Of a stretch of 64,000 bases of DNA, positions 25,018 through 32,466 are shown in pieces. Position numbers and translations under genes: made by a program. The first letter of the stretch is position 1. Each line of letters opens with the position of its first letter. Under the pieces are notes generated by a model, which saw only the letters and a list, made by a program, of their open reading frames with translations, was not told where the DNA came from and searched no databases. This DNA comes from Sinorhizobium kostiense (GTDB lineage: Bacteria > Pseudomonadota > Alphaproteobacteria > Rhizobiales > Rhizobiaceae). Where the stretch lies: contig NZ_JAGILA010000011.1 in NCBI RefSeq assembly GCF_017874595.1, positions 124,001-188,000 of the forward strand, in the 5' to 3' direction.

Positions 25018-25914
25018 ATGTCCATTCTTCTCGACAAAAACACACGCGTCATCGTTCAGGGCTTCACCGGCAAGATCGGCAGCTTCCACGCCGAGGACAT
25101 GAAGCGCTACGGCACTAATGTGGTCGGTGGCGTCACGCCGGGCAAGGGCGGCCAGACCCATCTCGGCATGCCGGTCTTCAACACGGTGAAGGGCGCCGTG
25201 CAGGAAACCGGTGCCGATGCCTCTATCATCTTCGTGCCGCCACCTTTCGCGGCCGACTCGATCATGGAAGCGGCGGATGCCGGGATCAGGCTCTGCGTCT
25301 GCATCACCGACGGCATCCCCTCCCAGGACATGATCAGGGTCAAGCGATACATGCGGCGCTACCGCTTCGAGGATCGCATGACCCTGATCGGGCCGAACTG
25401 CGCCGGCATGATCACGCCCGGCGAAGCGATGATGGGCATCATGCCAGGTTCGATTTACCTGCCGGGCCGCATCGGCATTGTCGGCAGGTCCGGCACGCTC
25501 GGCTATGAGGCCGCAAGTCAGATGAAGGCGCTGGGCATCGGCGTGTCGACCTCGGTCGGCATCGGCGGCGACCCGGTCAACGGCTCGTCCTTCAAGGACA
25601 TGCTCGAACTTTTCGAGAACGATCCCGCCACCGATGCCGTCCTGATGATCGGCGAGATCGGCGGACCCCAGGAAGCGGAGGCAGCGCTTTGGGCGCGGGA
25701 TCACATGAAGAAGCCGCTGATCGCCTATATCGCCGGGCTTTCGGCGCCGAAGGGACGCCGCATGGGTCATGCCGGCGCGATCATCTCCGCCTTCGGCGAA
25801 TCGGCACAGGAAAAAGTCGAGATCCTGAAAAGCGCGGGCGTCACGATCGTGCCAACCCCGTCCTCGTTCGGCGAGACGGTGGCAGAGGTGCTGTCCGTCA
25901 TGAAGGCGGCCTGA
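25018..25914 (+). CDS. mtkB: Malate-CoA ligase (malate thiokinase) subunit alpha
   Basis: 298 residues, homologous to succinyl-CoA synthetase alpha: CoA-binding Rossmann segment [31 protein letters not shown], and the phospho-histidine His251 in [11 protein letters not shown]. Length and order after MtkA are as in methylotrophs. AAGGAGGCAGG precedes the ATG. It is the last gene of the operon; a strong terminator follows. Confidence 0.92.
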   Translation: MSILLDKNTRVIVQGFTGKIGSFHAEDMKRYGTNVVGGVTPGKGGQTHLGMPVFNTVKGAVQETGADASIIFVPPPFAADSIMEAADAGIRLCVCITDGIPSQDMIRVKRYMRRYRFEDRMTLIGPNCAGMITPGEAMMGIMPGSIYLPGRIGIVGRSGTLGYEAASQMKALGIGVSTSVGIGGDPVNGSSFKDMLELFENDPATDAVLMIGEIGGPQEAEAALWARDHMKKPLIAYIAGLSAPKGRRMGHAGAIISAFGESAQEKVEILKSAGVTIVPTPSSFGETVAEVLSVMKAA

Positions 25915-25944
25915 TTGCGAGCGGCATGCGCTCGTCACCTGGAA

Positions 25945-25977
25945 GGACCCGGCCCCGCCGGGTCCGAACACTGTTTT
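25945..25977 (+). terminator. Rho-independent terminator of the serine-cycle operon
   Basis: Perfect 9-bp stem GGACCCGGC (25945-25953), CCC loop, GCCGGGTCC (25957-25965), followed by TTTTT at 25973-25977. It lies about 30 nt after the mtkB stop. Confidence 0.8.
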
Positions 25978-26264
25978 TCAGTTGCACGCTGACCAGCGAA
26001 TGACGACTGCTATTAATTAGGAGGAGAAGAGAAAAAGAAAAAAGCATAAAGATTCCGTAAATCGGAACTGAGAGGGGAATTGGACAAGATAATATAGGGG
26101 TTTCCGTAGATCCGGTGCATTTCGAATATTTAGAGAGTGCACCATTGACGGAGGCAAATCTTTCAAAGACTTTACAACCCCCTGTTATTTGCATGGGTGT
26201 CACGGCTGCAGATTGCAGCCCGGACCAGACACCGTAAAGCCCGGCAATTTGAGGAGCGCACTCC
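25978..26264 (+). promoter_or_regulatory. Promoter region of the first BCCT transporter with three symmetric motifs
   Basis: No gene is present. The region is AT-rich for this genome, with a purine tract at 26021-26045. TTCCG-TAAAT-CGGAA at 26053-26067 is a perfect inverted repeat, and a partial copy TTCCGTAGATCCGG follows about 49 nt later (26102-26115). GGCTGCA-GAT-TGCAGCC at 26204-26220 is a perfect 7-bp inverted repeat 44 nt before the start codon. These are candidate operators for the GlxA/AraC or LuxR proteins nearby; none is proven. Confidence 0.45.
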
Positions 26265-27878
26265 ATGAGCGATGCTGGAATCCCGGCCCCCGACGGCCTT
26301 TCGACGCTGATCGATACCGACTACGAGGTCGGTCAGGACAATATCACCGCACAGATCGGGCCCTTCGGCCTTGACGTTCACAATCCGGTTTTCGCTATAT
26401 CCGGCCTAACGGCTGTTGCATTCGTGATGCTGACCCTGGCCTTTCAGAGCGAGGCAGGTCCTATCTTCAACAGCCTGCGTGAATGGCTGACTTCGACATT
26501 TGATTGGTTCTTCCTTCTCTCGGCCAATATTTTCGTCCTCCTTTGTTTGTTCCTGATTGTTTCCCCTTACGGCAAGGTACGGATCGGCGGAAAGGAGGCC
26601 ACACCGGACTATTCCTATGGCGGCTGGTTTGCGATGCTGTTCGCCGCAGGCATGGGCATTGGGCTGATGTTCTATGGCGTTGCCGAGCCGATCTCCCATT
26701 ACTCCTCTTCGGTAGCACAGGATGCGGCGGTGCCAGACAGTTGGGCACCACTTGGCGGTGCCCCGGGCGACACGGTCACGGCTCGTCATCTTGCCATGGC
26801 TGCGACCATATTTCATTGGGGCCTGCATCCGTGGGCCATCTATGCCGTGGTGGCGCTTGCTCTGGCTCTTTTCGCCTATAACAAGGGCCTGCCGCTGACG
26901 ATCCGTTCCGTGTTCTATCCGGTTTTTGGGGAGCGCACATGGGGTTGGCCCGGCCACGTCATCGATGTGGTGGCGGTGTTCGCCACGCTGTTCGGGCTTG
27001 CAACGTCGCTCGGCTTCGGCGCGGAACAGGCCAACGCTGGACTCAACCATCTTTTCGGACTGCCGGTCAACAACGTCTCGAAGGTCGTGCTGGTCGTCGG
27101 GATCACCGCCATTGCTCTTGGATCCGTGGTGGCAGGACTTGAGGCAGGGGTGAAGCGCCTGTCGGAAATCAACATGATCCTGGCCGCGCTGCTTCTGTTC
27201 TTCGTGCTCGCGGTGGGGCCGACCTGGGCGATCCTCACCGGCTTCTTCACCAATCTTTTTGAATACGTGCGATACCTGCCGGCGTTGTCGAACCCGTTTG
27301 GGCGCGCCGACGACAACTTCCGTGAAGGTTGGACAGCCTTTTACTGGGCCTGGTGGATTTCGTGGTCGCCCTTTGTTGGCATGTTCATCGCGCGCATTTC
27401 CCGCGGTCGCACAGTGCGCGAATTCGTCACCTGCGTCCTCATCATTCCGTCGCTCGTGTCGGTCTTCTGGATGACGGCGTTCGGCGGAACGGCGATCAGC
27501 CAGATCGTCAACGACGGGTATCAGGTCATTGCCGATGCGCCACTGGAACTGAAACTGTTTTCGATGCTGGAGGCACTGCCTCTACAGACGATCACGTCCT
27601 TCATCGGGATCGTTCTGGTGATCGTGTTCTTCGTCACCTCATCGGATTCGGGCTCGCTGGTGATAGATACGATTACCGCCGGCGGAAAGGTGGATGCACC
27701 GACGCCGCAGCGCGTTTTCTGGGCGACTTTTGAGGGACTGGTCGCGATTGCGCTTCTTCTGGGTGGCGGACTTGGAGCGCTGCAGGCGATGGCGGTTTCG
27801 ACCGGCTTCCCCTTTACCCTCGTGCTGTTGCTTGCCTGCTTTGCCATCCTCAAGGGATTGGCGAACGAACCGCGCTAG
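26265..27878 (+). CDS. BCCT family transporter (betaine/choline/carnitine), first copy
   Basis: 537 residues with about twelve membrane helices. The family signature is present: GMGIGLMFYGVAEP, the HWGLHPWAIYAVV segment, and YWAWWISWSPFVGMFIARIS. Start 26265 follows GAGGAG. The long hydrophilic osmosensory C-terminal tail of BetP-type members is absent; the protein ends shortly after the last helix, so it is probably a catabolic importer rather than an osmoregulated one. The substrate is likely a quaternary ammonium compound; no enzyme for one is directly attached. It is convergent with a second BCCT gene. Confidence 0.92.
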   Translation: MSDAGIPAPDGLSTLIDTDYEVGQDNITAQIGPFGLDVHNPVFAISGLTAVAFVMLTLAFQSEAGPIFNSLREWLTSTFDWFFLLSANIFVLLCLFLIVSPYGKVRIGGKEATPDYSYGGWFAMLFAAGMGIGLMFYGVAEPISHYSSSVAQDAAVPDSWAPLGGAPGDTVTARHLAMAATIFHWGLHPWAIYAVVALALALFAYNKGLPLTIRSVFYPVFGERTWGWPGHVIDVVAVFATLFGLATSLGFGAEQANAGLNHLFGLPVNNVSKVVLVVGITAIALGSVVAGLEAGVKRLSEINMILAALLLFFVLAVGPTWAILTGFFTNLFEYVRYLPALSNPFGRADDNFREGWTAFYWAWWISWSPFVGMFIARISRGRTVREFVTCVLIIPSLVSVFWMTAFGGTAISQIVNDGYQVIADAPLELKLFSMLEALPLQTITSFIGIVLVIVFFVTSSDSGSLVIDTITAGGKVDAPTPQRVFWATFEGLVAIALLLGGGLGALQAMAVSTGFPFTLVLLLACFAILKGLANEPR

Positions 27879-28006
27879 TGCATATCGCCCAAAAGTGTGC
27901 GGCGGTTTGGGACAAGGACCTGCGAAGAACAAGGGTCTGAAGCGCGTCACATGAATTCGAATGTGGGCGCCGCACGCGTCAATGCCCCGCTCAATCCGCG
28001 GGGCAT
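27879..28006 (+). repeat. Intergenic mosaic-like element between the convergent BCCT genes
   Basis: The sequence just after the first BCCT stop (GTGCATATCGCCCAAAAGTG, then GAAGCGCGTCACATGAATTC) resembles a dispersed rhizobial intergenic element that I recall from other genomes. It ends in a perfect 9-bp hairpin ATGCCCCGC-N7-GCGGGGCAT at 27982-28006. No coding potential. Identification as a repeat family is from memory and needs copy counting. Confidence 0.45.
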
Positions 28007-28080
28007 GCCGGGGCGAGCGGGACACTGCGGCACGCTGCAGTATCGGCTGCCGCCAGTTCGAGCGCATCGTTGAATGCGAA

Positions 28081-28110
28081 AAGGCCGCGCGTCATTCAAA
28101 CGCACGGCCG
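28081..28110 (-). terminator. Terminator of the second BCCT gene
   Basis: GGCCGCGCGT (28083-28092), loop CATTCAA, ACGCACGGCC (28100-28109): a 10-bp stem with one mismatch. On the leftward strand the hairpin is followed by TTTTC (from GAAAA at 28078-28082). It lies 75 nt beyond the stop of the leftward BCCT gene at 28185. Confidence 0.7.
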
Positions 28111-28184
28111 CTTTGGCACTTTCGGTCCCTGCAAGTTGCTGCTTAGGAGAAAACAAGCAGCAGCGAAGGGTGCCGTCCCTTACG

Positions 28185-29768
28185 TCACGAAGCCGCTTCA
28201 GGAGCGATTGCGATTGCTTCGGCGTCCGTGACGGCTGATCCAAGCACCGCCCTTTGCGAGCTTCCTTCTTGGAGCTCATCGAGAAGCGAGTGCCAGAAGG
28301 AGAGGCAAAGGCCAACCATGACCAGCAGGAAAGGGGCGGCCGCGATGATCGAAGCTGTCTGAAGCCCCTGCAATCCGCCCATGACGAGCAGCACCGAGGC
28401 CGAGGCTCCCGCCAGCACACCCCAAAGGACAACGACGCCGGGGCGTGGTTCGAGCGTGCCTCGCGAGGATAGCATTCCCATGACGACCGCGCCTGCGTCG
28501 GCCCCCGAGATGAAGAAGATCGCGACCAGGAACATGGCGGTCAAGGAGGTCATCCAGGCGAATGGATATTGAGCAAGCAGGGCGAAGAGCGAGACGGCGG
28601 CGCCTTGGTTGTTGACCGCGTCGACGATTCCACCGGGACCATACAGTTCCGAATGGAGCGCGGTGCCGCCCATGATCGTGAACCAGACAAAGGTGACGCC
28701 ACTCGGAATAAGAAGGACGCCGATGATGAACTCCCGGATTGTTCGGCCACGCGAGATGCGCGCGATGAATACGCCTACGAAGGGTGCCCATGAGACCCAC
28801 CAGGCCCAATAGAAGATGGTCCAGCTGCCGAGCCATTTGCCGTCACTGAAGGCGGCGGTGCGGAACGACATGGTTACGATGTCGCTGAGGTAGAATCCAA
28901 GCGACTCCGTGAACGTGTTGAAGATGAAGATAGTGGGCCCGATGCAGACGAGGAACAGCAACAGGAGAAGGGCGATGACCATGTTCATGTTCGAGAGGAA
29001 CTGGATCCCCTTGCCCACGCCCGAAACCGCCGAGAGAATGAAAAAGATGGTCATGACTCCAATGATCGCAAGCGCGATCGAATTGGACTCGCCCGTAGAC
29101 CAGAGGAAGTTCATGCCGCTGTTTATCTGCTGAGCTCCGAGACCAAGCGAGGTGGCGGTGCCGAACAGGGTGGCGATGATCGCCAGGATGTCGATCGCCT
29201 TGCCGATCGGTCCGCTGGCCGCTTCGCCCAGCAGCGGGGTGAAGGCGGCGGAGATCAGGTTCGATTTTCCCTTTCGAAACGTAAAATAGGCGATCGTCAG
29301 ACCTACCACGGCGTAGATCGCCCAAGGATGCAGCGCCCAGTGGAAGTAGGAGTATTTCATGGCGATAAGGGCCGCTTCCAGAGTTCTCGGCTCGGCTTCA
29401 CCATGAGGCGGGCTCGCAAAGTGATAAGTCGGTTCGGCGACGCCCCAGAACATGAGGCCTATTCCCATGCCAACGCTGAACATCATGCAGATCCACGAGG
29501 CCGTGCGAAACTCGGGGCGCTCGTCGTCCTGCCCAAGGCGGATCTTTCCGAAGCGGCTTGCCGCCAGGAACAGGGCGAAAGCCAGGAATCCGACCGAGGA
29601 TACAACGAAGCCCCAGCCAAAATCGGCGATGATCGTATCGAGCACCACCTTGGCGGTAGCTGCGAGACTCTGCGGAGATAGGGTTCCCCAGCCGACGAAT
29701 CCCAGTATGAAAATCATGGCTGGCAGAAACACGGCCGGATCAACGTGACTTGATCTCGTTTGTTGCAT
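28185..29768 (-). CDS. BCCT family transporter (betaine/choline/carnitine), second copy
   Basis: 527 residues with the BCCT core: VGMGIGLMFWGVAEPTYHF, HWALHPWAIYAVVGLTIAYF and YWAWWVSWAPFVGVFIARIS. ATG 29768 is chosen because AAAGGGGAAACC precedes it; an in-frame ATG at 29810 lies inside a hairpin and has no ribosome site. It is clearly diverged from the first BCCT protein, so different substrates or affinities are likely. Its leader contains two adjacent hairpins and, further up, an inverted repeat shared with the sgaA promoter. Downstream a terminator is present. Confidence 0.92.
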   Translation of the reverse strand: MQQTRSSHVDPAVFLPAMIFILGFVGWGTLSPQSLAATAKVVLDTIIADFGWGFVVSSVGFLAFALFLAASRFGKIRLGQDDERPEFRTASWICMMFSVGMGIGLMFWGVAEPTYHFASPPHGEAEPRTLEAALIAMKYSYFHWALHPWAIYAVVGLTIAYFTFRKGKSNLISAAFTPLLGEAASGPIGKAIDILAIIATLFGTATSLGLGAQQINSGMNFLWSTGESNSIALAIIGVMTIFFILSAVSGVGKGIQFLSNMNMVIALLLLLFLVCIGPTIFIFNTFTESLGFYLSDIVTMSFRTAAFSDGKWLGSWTIFYWAWWVSWAPFVGVFIARISRGRTIREFIIGVLLIPSGVTFVWFTIMGGTALHSELYGPGGIVDAVNNQGAAVSLFALLAQYPFAWMTSLTAMFLVAIFFISGADAGAVVMGMLSSRGTLEPRPGVVVLWGVLAGASASVLLVMGGLQGLQTASIIAAAPFLLVMVGLCLSFWHSLLDELQEGSSQRAVLGSAVTDAEAIAIAPEAAS

Positions 29769-29807
29769 CGGTTTCCCCTTTCTGGTTGGTTGATTTTGAG
29801 TGGCTGT

Positions 29808-29850
29808 CATCCGGTGTTTCCGCCGGATGGTTGTCGCCCTCGCGGGCGAC
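29808..29850 (-). promoter_or_regulatory. Two tandem stem-loops in the leader of the second BCCT gene
   Basis: CATCCGG-N8-CCGGATG (29808-29829) and GTCGCCC-TCGC-GGGCGAC (29833-29850) are both perfect 7-bp stems only 3 nt apart. They lie 40-82 nt upstream of the start codon, within the expected transcript leader. No T-run follows, so an ordinary terminator is unlikely; an mRNA-stabilising or translational control structure is possible. Confidence 0.5.
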
Positions 29851-29965
29851 CATTGCCGCTGCCACGCTGCCTTTCAGGCAGTCTTCGCGCAACACTCGCC
29901 TTGGCAGAAAAGAGTGCCGGACGGGCGGCATCGGTGCGTCCGAGCGGGTAGCGTTTCGGCAGGGT

Positions 29966-29984
29966 GGGTAGGTTTGGACTACCC
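29966..29984 (-). promoter_or_regulatory. Inverted repeat GGGTAG-N7-CTACCC upstream of the second BCCT gene
   Basis: GGGTAG at 29966-29971 and CTACCC at 29979-29984 form a perfect 6-bp inverted repeat with a 7-nt spacer, matching the repeat in the sgaA promoter (21484-21503, spacer 8). The remaining 317-nt gap 29769-30085 has no gene. The shared motif suggests co-regulation of quaternary-amine uptake and the serine cycle. Confidence 0.5.
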
Positions 29985-30085
29985 GTGCGGTCGAGGACTT
30001 CCGCCGGCCGCAGATAACCGTGCGCAGATGTAAAGACTTAACAGCGTACTTTGTGCGTCCTGAAGGAGAGACGACGCTAAAGGTG

Positions 30086-31111
30086 TCATGCAGCCGACGC
30101 ACAAGCCGCCGGGCGCGACGCTGGCGTTTTCATGCTCCGGCCCCGCATTTCCTGCGGCGAACACCCGAACGTCTCGCGGTAGCACTTGGAGAAGTGCGAA
30201 GCCGATACGAAGCCACAGGCAATTGCAACCTCCACGACAGGTAATGTCGTCTGGACCAGCAGCAGTCGGGCACGCTCGAGACGAAGCTTGAGATAGTAGC
30301 GTGCAGGGGAGCAGCGCAGTTCGTTCCGGAAGAGCCGCTCGATCTGGCGCCGCGAGAGGCCGATTGAAGCGGTGAGCTCTTCCACCTGCATCGGGTCGGT
30401 CAGGCTCTTCTCCATTTTTTCGACGAGCTTCATCACGGTTGGATCCTGAACGCCAACGCGTTTGGCGAACGGAAGACGCTGCCTTTCCCCGGGATCACGC
30501 ACGCGGTCGACGAGAGCGATTTCGCATATGCCGCTGACGACGCCCTCGCCGAAATCGCGCCCAATCATATGGAGCATCATGTCGAAGGAAGCGGACCCGC
30601 CGGCGCAGGTATAGATGTTTGCGTCGACTTCGTAGATTCCAGTGCTGACGTTTGCCCCGGAAAAGCGCTCGATAAAGGCGGGTTGGTTCTCCCAATGGAT
30701 CGCGCATTTTCTGTCGTCGAGCAGCCCAGCTCGCGCAAGGATATGGGCGCCGGTGCAGAGGCCCGCCACGGCGACCCCTCGGTTACGACACTCTCGAAGC
30801 CATGCATCGGCCGCACGATCGGCACAGCGCTCGATGTGTTTTCCTCCGCATATGACGGACACGGCCGGGCGCAGCCGAGTGTTGAGATGCTGGCGCTCGA
30901 TGAGGACCGAATTGTCGGCTTCGAGCGTGAGGCCGCAGCTCGCGCGGATCTTCTGACCATCGGAAGAGACGACGCGCCAGGAGTAGGCCTCGTAACCGAG
31001 GACCGCGTTTGCCAACCGCAGGGCCTCGACCGCGGACGAGAACGCCAGCATGGTGAAATCCGGCACAAGGTAGAATGCGAACAGACGCTGTTCAGCGCTT
31101 ACCACTTTCAT
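30086..31111 (-). CDS. GlxA-type AraC family regulator with DJ-1/PfpI-like N-terminal domain (first)
   Basis: 341 residues. The N-terminal two thirds form a class I amidotransferase-like fold (LFAFYLVPDFTMLAFSSAVE, VAVAGLCTGAHILARAG). The C-terminal AraC domain has two helix-turn-helices (LTASIGLSRRQIERLFRNEL and EVAIACGFVSASHFSKCYRE). This is the GlxA/GbdR/CdhR group that senses glycine betaine, carnitine, arginine and similar amines. ATG 31111 follows GGGGAGG. It is 317 nt upstream of, and co-directional with, the second BCCT gene and divergent from the next GlxA regulator, so activation of quaternary-amine genes is the likely job. Confidence 0.9.
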   Translation of the reverse strand: MKVVSAEQRLFAFYLVPDFTMLAFSSAVEALRLANAVLGYEAYSWRVVSSDGQKIRASCGLTLEADNSVLIERQHLNTRLRPAVSVICGGKHIERCADRAADAWLRECRNRGVAVAGLCTGAHILARAGLLDDRKCAIHWENQPAFIERFSGANVSTGIYEVDANIYTCAGGSASFDMMLHMIGRDFGEGVVSGICEIALVDRVRDPGERQRLPFAKRVGVQDPTVMKLVEKMEKSLTDPMQVEELTASIGLSRRQIERLFRNELRCSPARYYLKLRLERARLLLVQTTLPVVEVAIACGFVSASHFSKCYRETFGCSPQEMRGRSMKTPASRPAACASAA

Positions 31112-31252
31112 GCGAAACCTCCCCTGGACGGACAGCCCGGCGACATACAGCGTCGCATGGCAACCGACCGCCAACCCTTTTGCGGAGTATTGATCTGTAT
31201 TAGAAATCTGAAAAGGATGATTGCGTCATATCGTCAGTAGAAATGAGACACG

Positions 31253-32281
31253 ATGCGGATGGCAGCACCCAAGCTTTCCCCAGGCAGCATGCGGCGCCAA
31301 CAGAATGCGCGCCTGACGGTGGGATTTGTCCTGGTGCATCGATTTACGCTCTGCGCCTTCGCCAACTTCGTGGACGTGTTGCGCCTCGCCGCCGATGAAG
31401 GCGATCGTAGCCGACCAATTCAATGCCGATGGACGGTTATTGCCCCTGATTTGAGGCCGATTACCGCGAGCTGCGGCGTTTCCGTGCAGCCTCAGGAGGT
31501 GTTCGGCAACCCGAAACGCTTCGACTATGTCGTCGTGGTCGGCGGTCTCATCGACGAGATGGATCGGCGCGACGAGAGGATGGAAGCTTTCCTGCGTCAG
31601 GCCGCCGAGACTGGAGTCCCACTCGTAGGCCTTTGTACCGGCACGTTCATCCTCCATCGTGCCGGTTTGATGAAGGGCTACCGCGGGTGTGTGAGCTGGT
31701 TCCACCACCAGGATTTCCTCTCCCGGTTCGGCGGCTTCAAGCCGGTATCCGACCAGATCTTCGTTGTCGACCGCGACCGACTGACCTGCTCGGGCGGCAC
31801 GAGCACGGCTCACCTTGCGGCATTCCTGGTCGACAGGCACATCGGCAAGGCTCAATCGACGAAGAGTTTGAATATCATGATGATCAGCGGGGCGGAGGAT
31901 GGCGCAACACCGCAGCCGGGCTTGACACTCGATTTCGCGACCAAGGATCCAATTGTCAGGAAAGCGCTCCTGCTGATGCAGCAAAGTCTGGATACGCCGC
32001 TGTCGGTCGCAGACATTGCAAGACATCTGGAGGTCGGCAAGCGGTGCCTGGAACGGCACTTCAGGGATGCACTCGCGATCTCGCCCTTGAGCGCTTTCAT
32101 CGAAATGCGGCTCATGCTTGCGCGCCACATGCTCGAGAACACAGACAAGTCGATAGCAATGATCGCAGCGGAAAGCGGCTTCTGTGATTCATCCCATCTC
32201 AGCCGGATGTTCCGCAGACGGTTCGCCAGCACACCGCAAAGCTACCGCGCATCTCTGCCGGCGACCGGAAAATCCGTCTGA
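31253..32281 (+). CDS. GlxA-type AraC family regulator with DJ-1/PfpI-like N-terminal domain (second)
   Basis: 342 residues with the same plan: VGFVLVHRFTLCAFANFVD, VPLVGLCTGTFILHRAGLM and a C-terminal AraC domain (VADIARHLEVGKRCLERHF, MIAAESGFCDSSHLSRMFRR). It is divergent from the first GlxA regulator with 141 nt between start codons and lies 185 nt before the SerC-SerA fusion gene in the same direction, so it may control that gene. The two regulators are only distantly similar, suggesting two effectors rather than a duplication. The ribosome site before ATG 31253 is weak. Confidence 0.9.
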   Translation: MRMAAPKLSPGSMRRQQNARLTVGFVLVHRFTLCAFANFVDVLRLAADEGDRSRPIQCRWTVIAPDLRPITASCGVSVQPQEVFGNPKRFDYVVVVGGLIDEMDRRDERMEAFLRQAAETGVPLVGLCTGTFILHRAGLMKGYRGCVSWFHHQDFLSRFGGFKPVSDQIFVVDRDRLTCSGGTSTAHLAAFLVDRHIGKAQSTKSLNIMMISGAEDGATPQPGLTLDFATKDPIVRKALLLMQQSLDTPLSVADIARHLEVGKRCLERHFRDALAISPLSAFIEMRLMLARHMLENTDKSIAMIAAESGFCDSSHLSRMFRRRFASTPQSYRASLPATGKSV

Positions 32282-32466
32282 TCAGGCACAACGAAGCGCA
32301 ATTGGCGCGCGTCAGGAGCACATGCGGGCTCGCAGCCGCATTTCTGATATTGGGCGCAGCATGACGCATTCGGCGCGCTGTTCGCCGCATATGAGGTCTT
32401 TTTTCTGACGTGTTCGCTCCAGTATCAGCGCACCTTTTCCGGCCTCGAACAAATGGGCAGACACTG

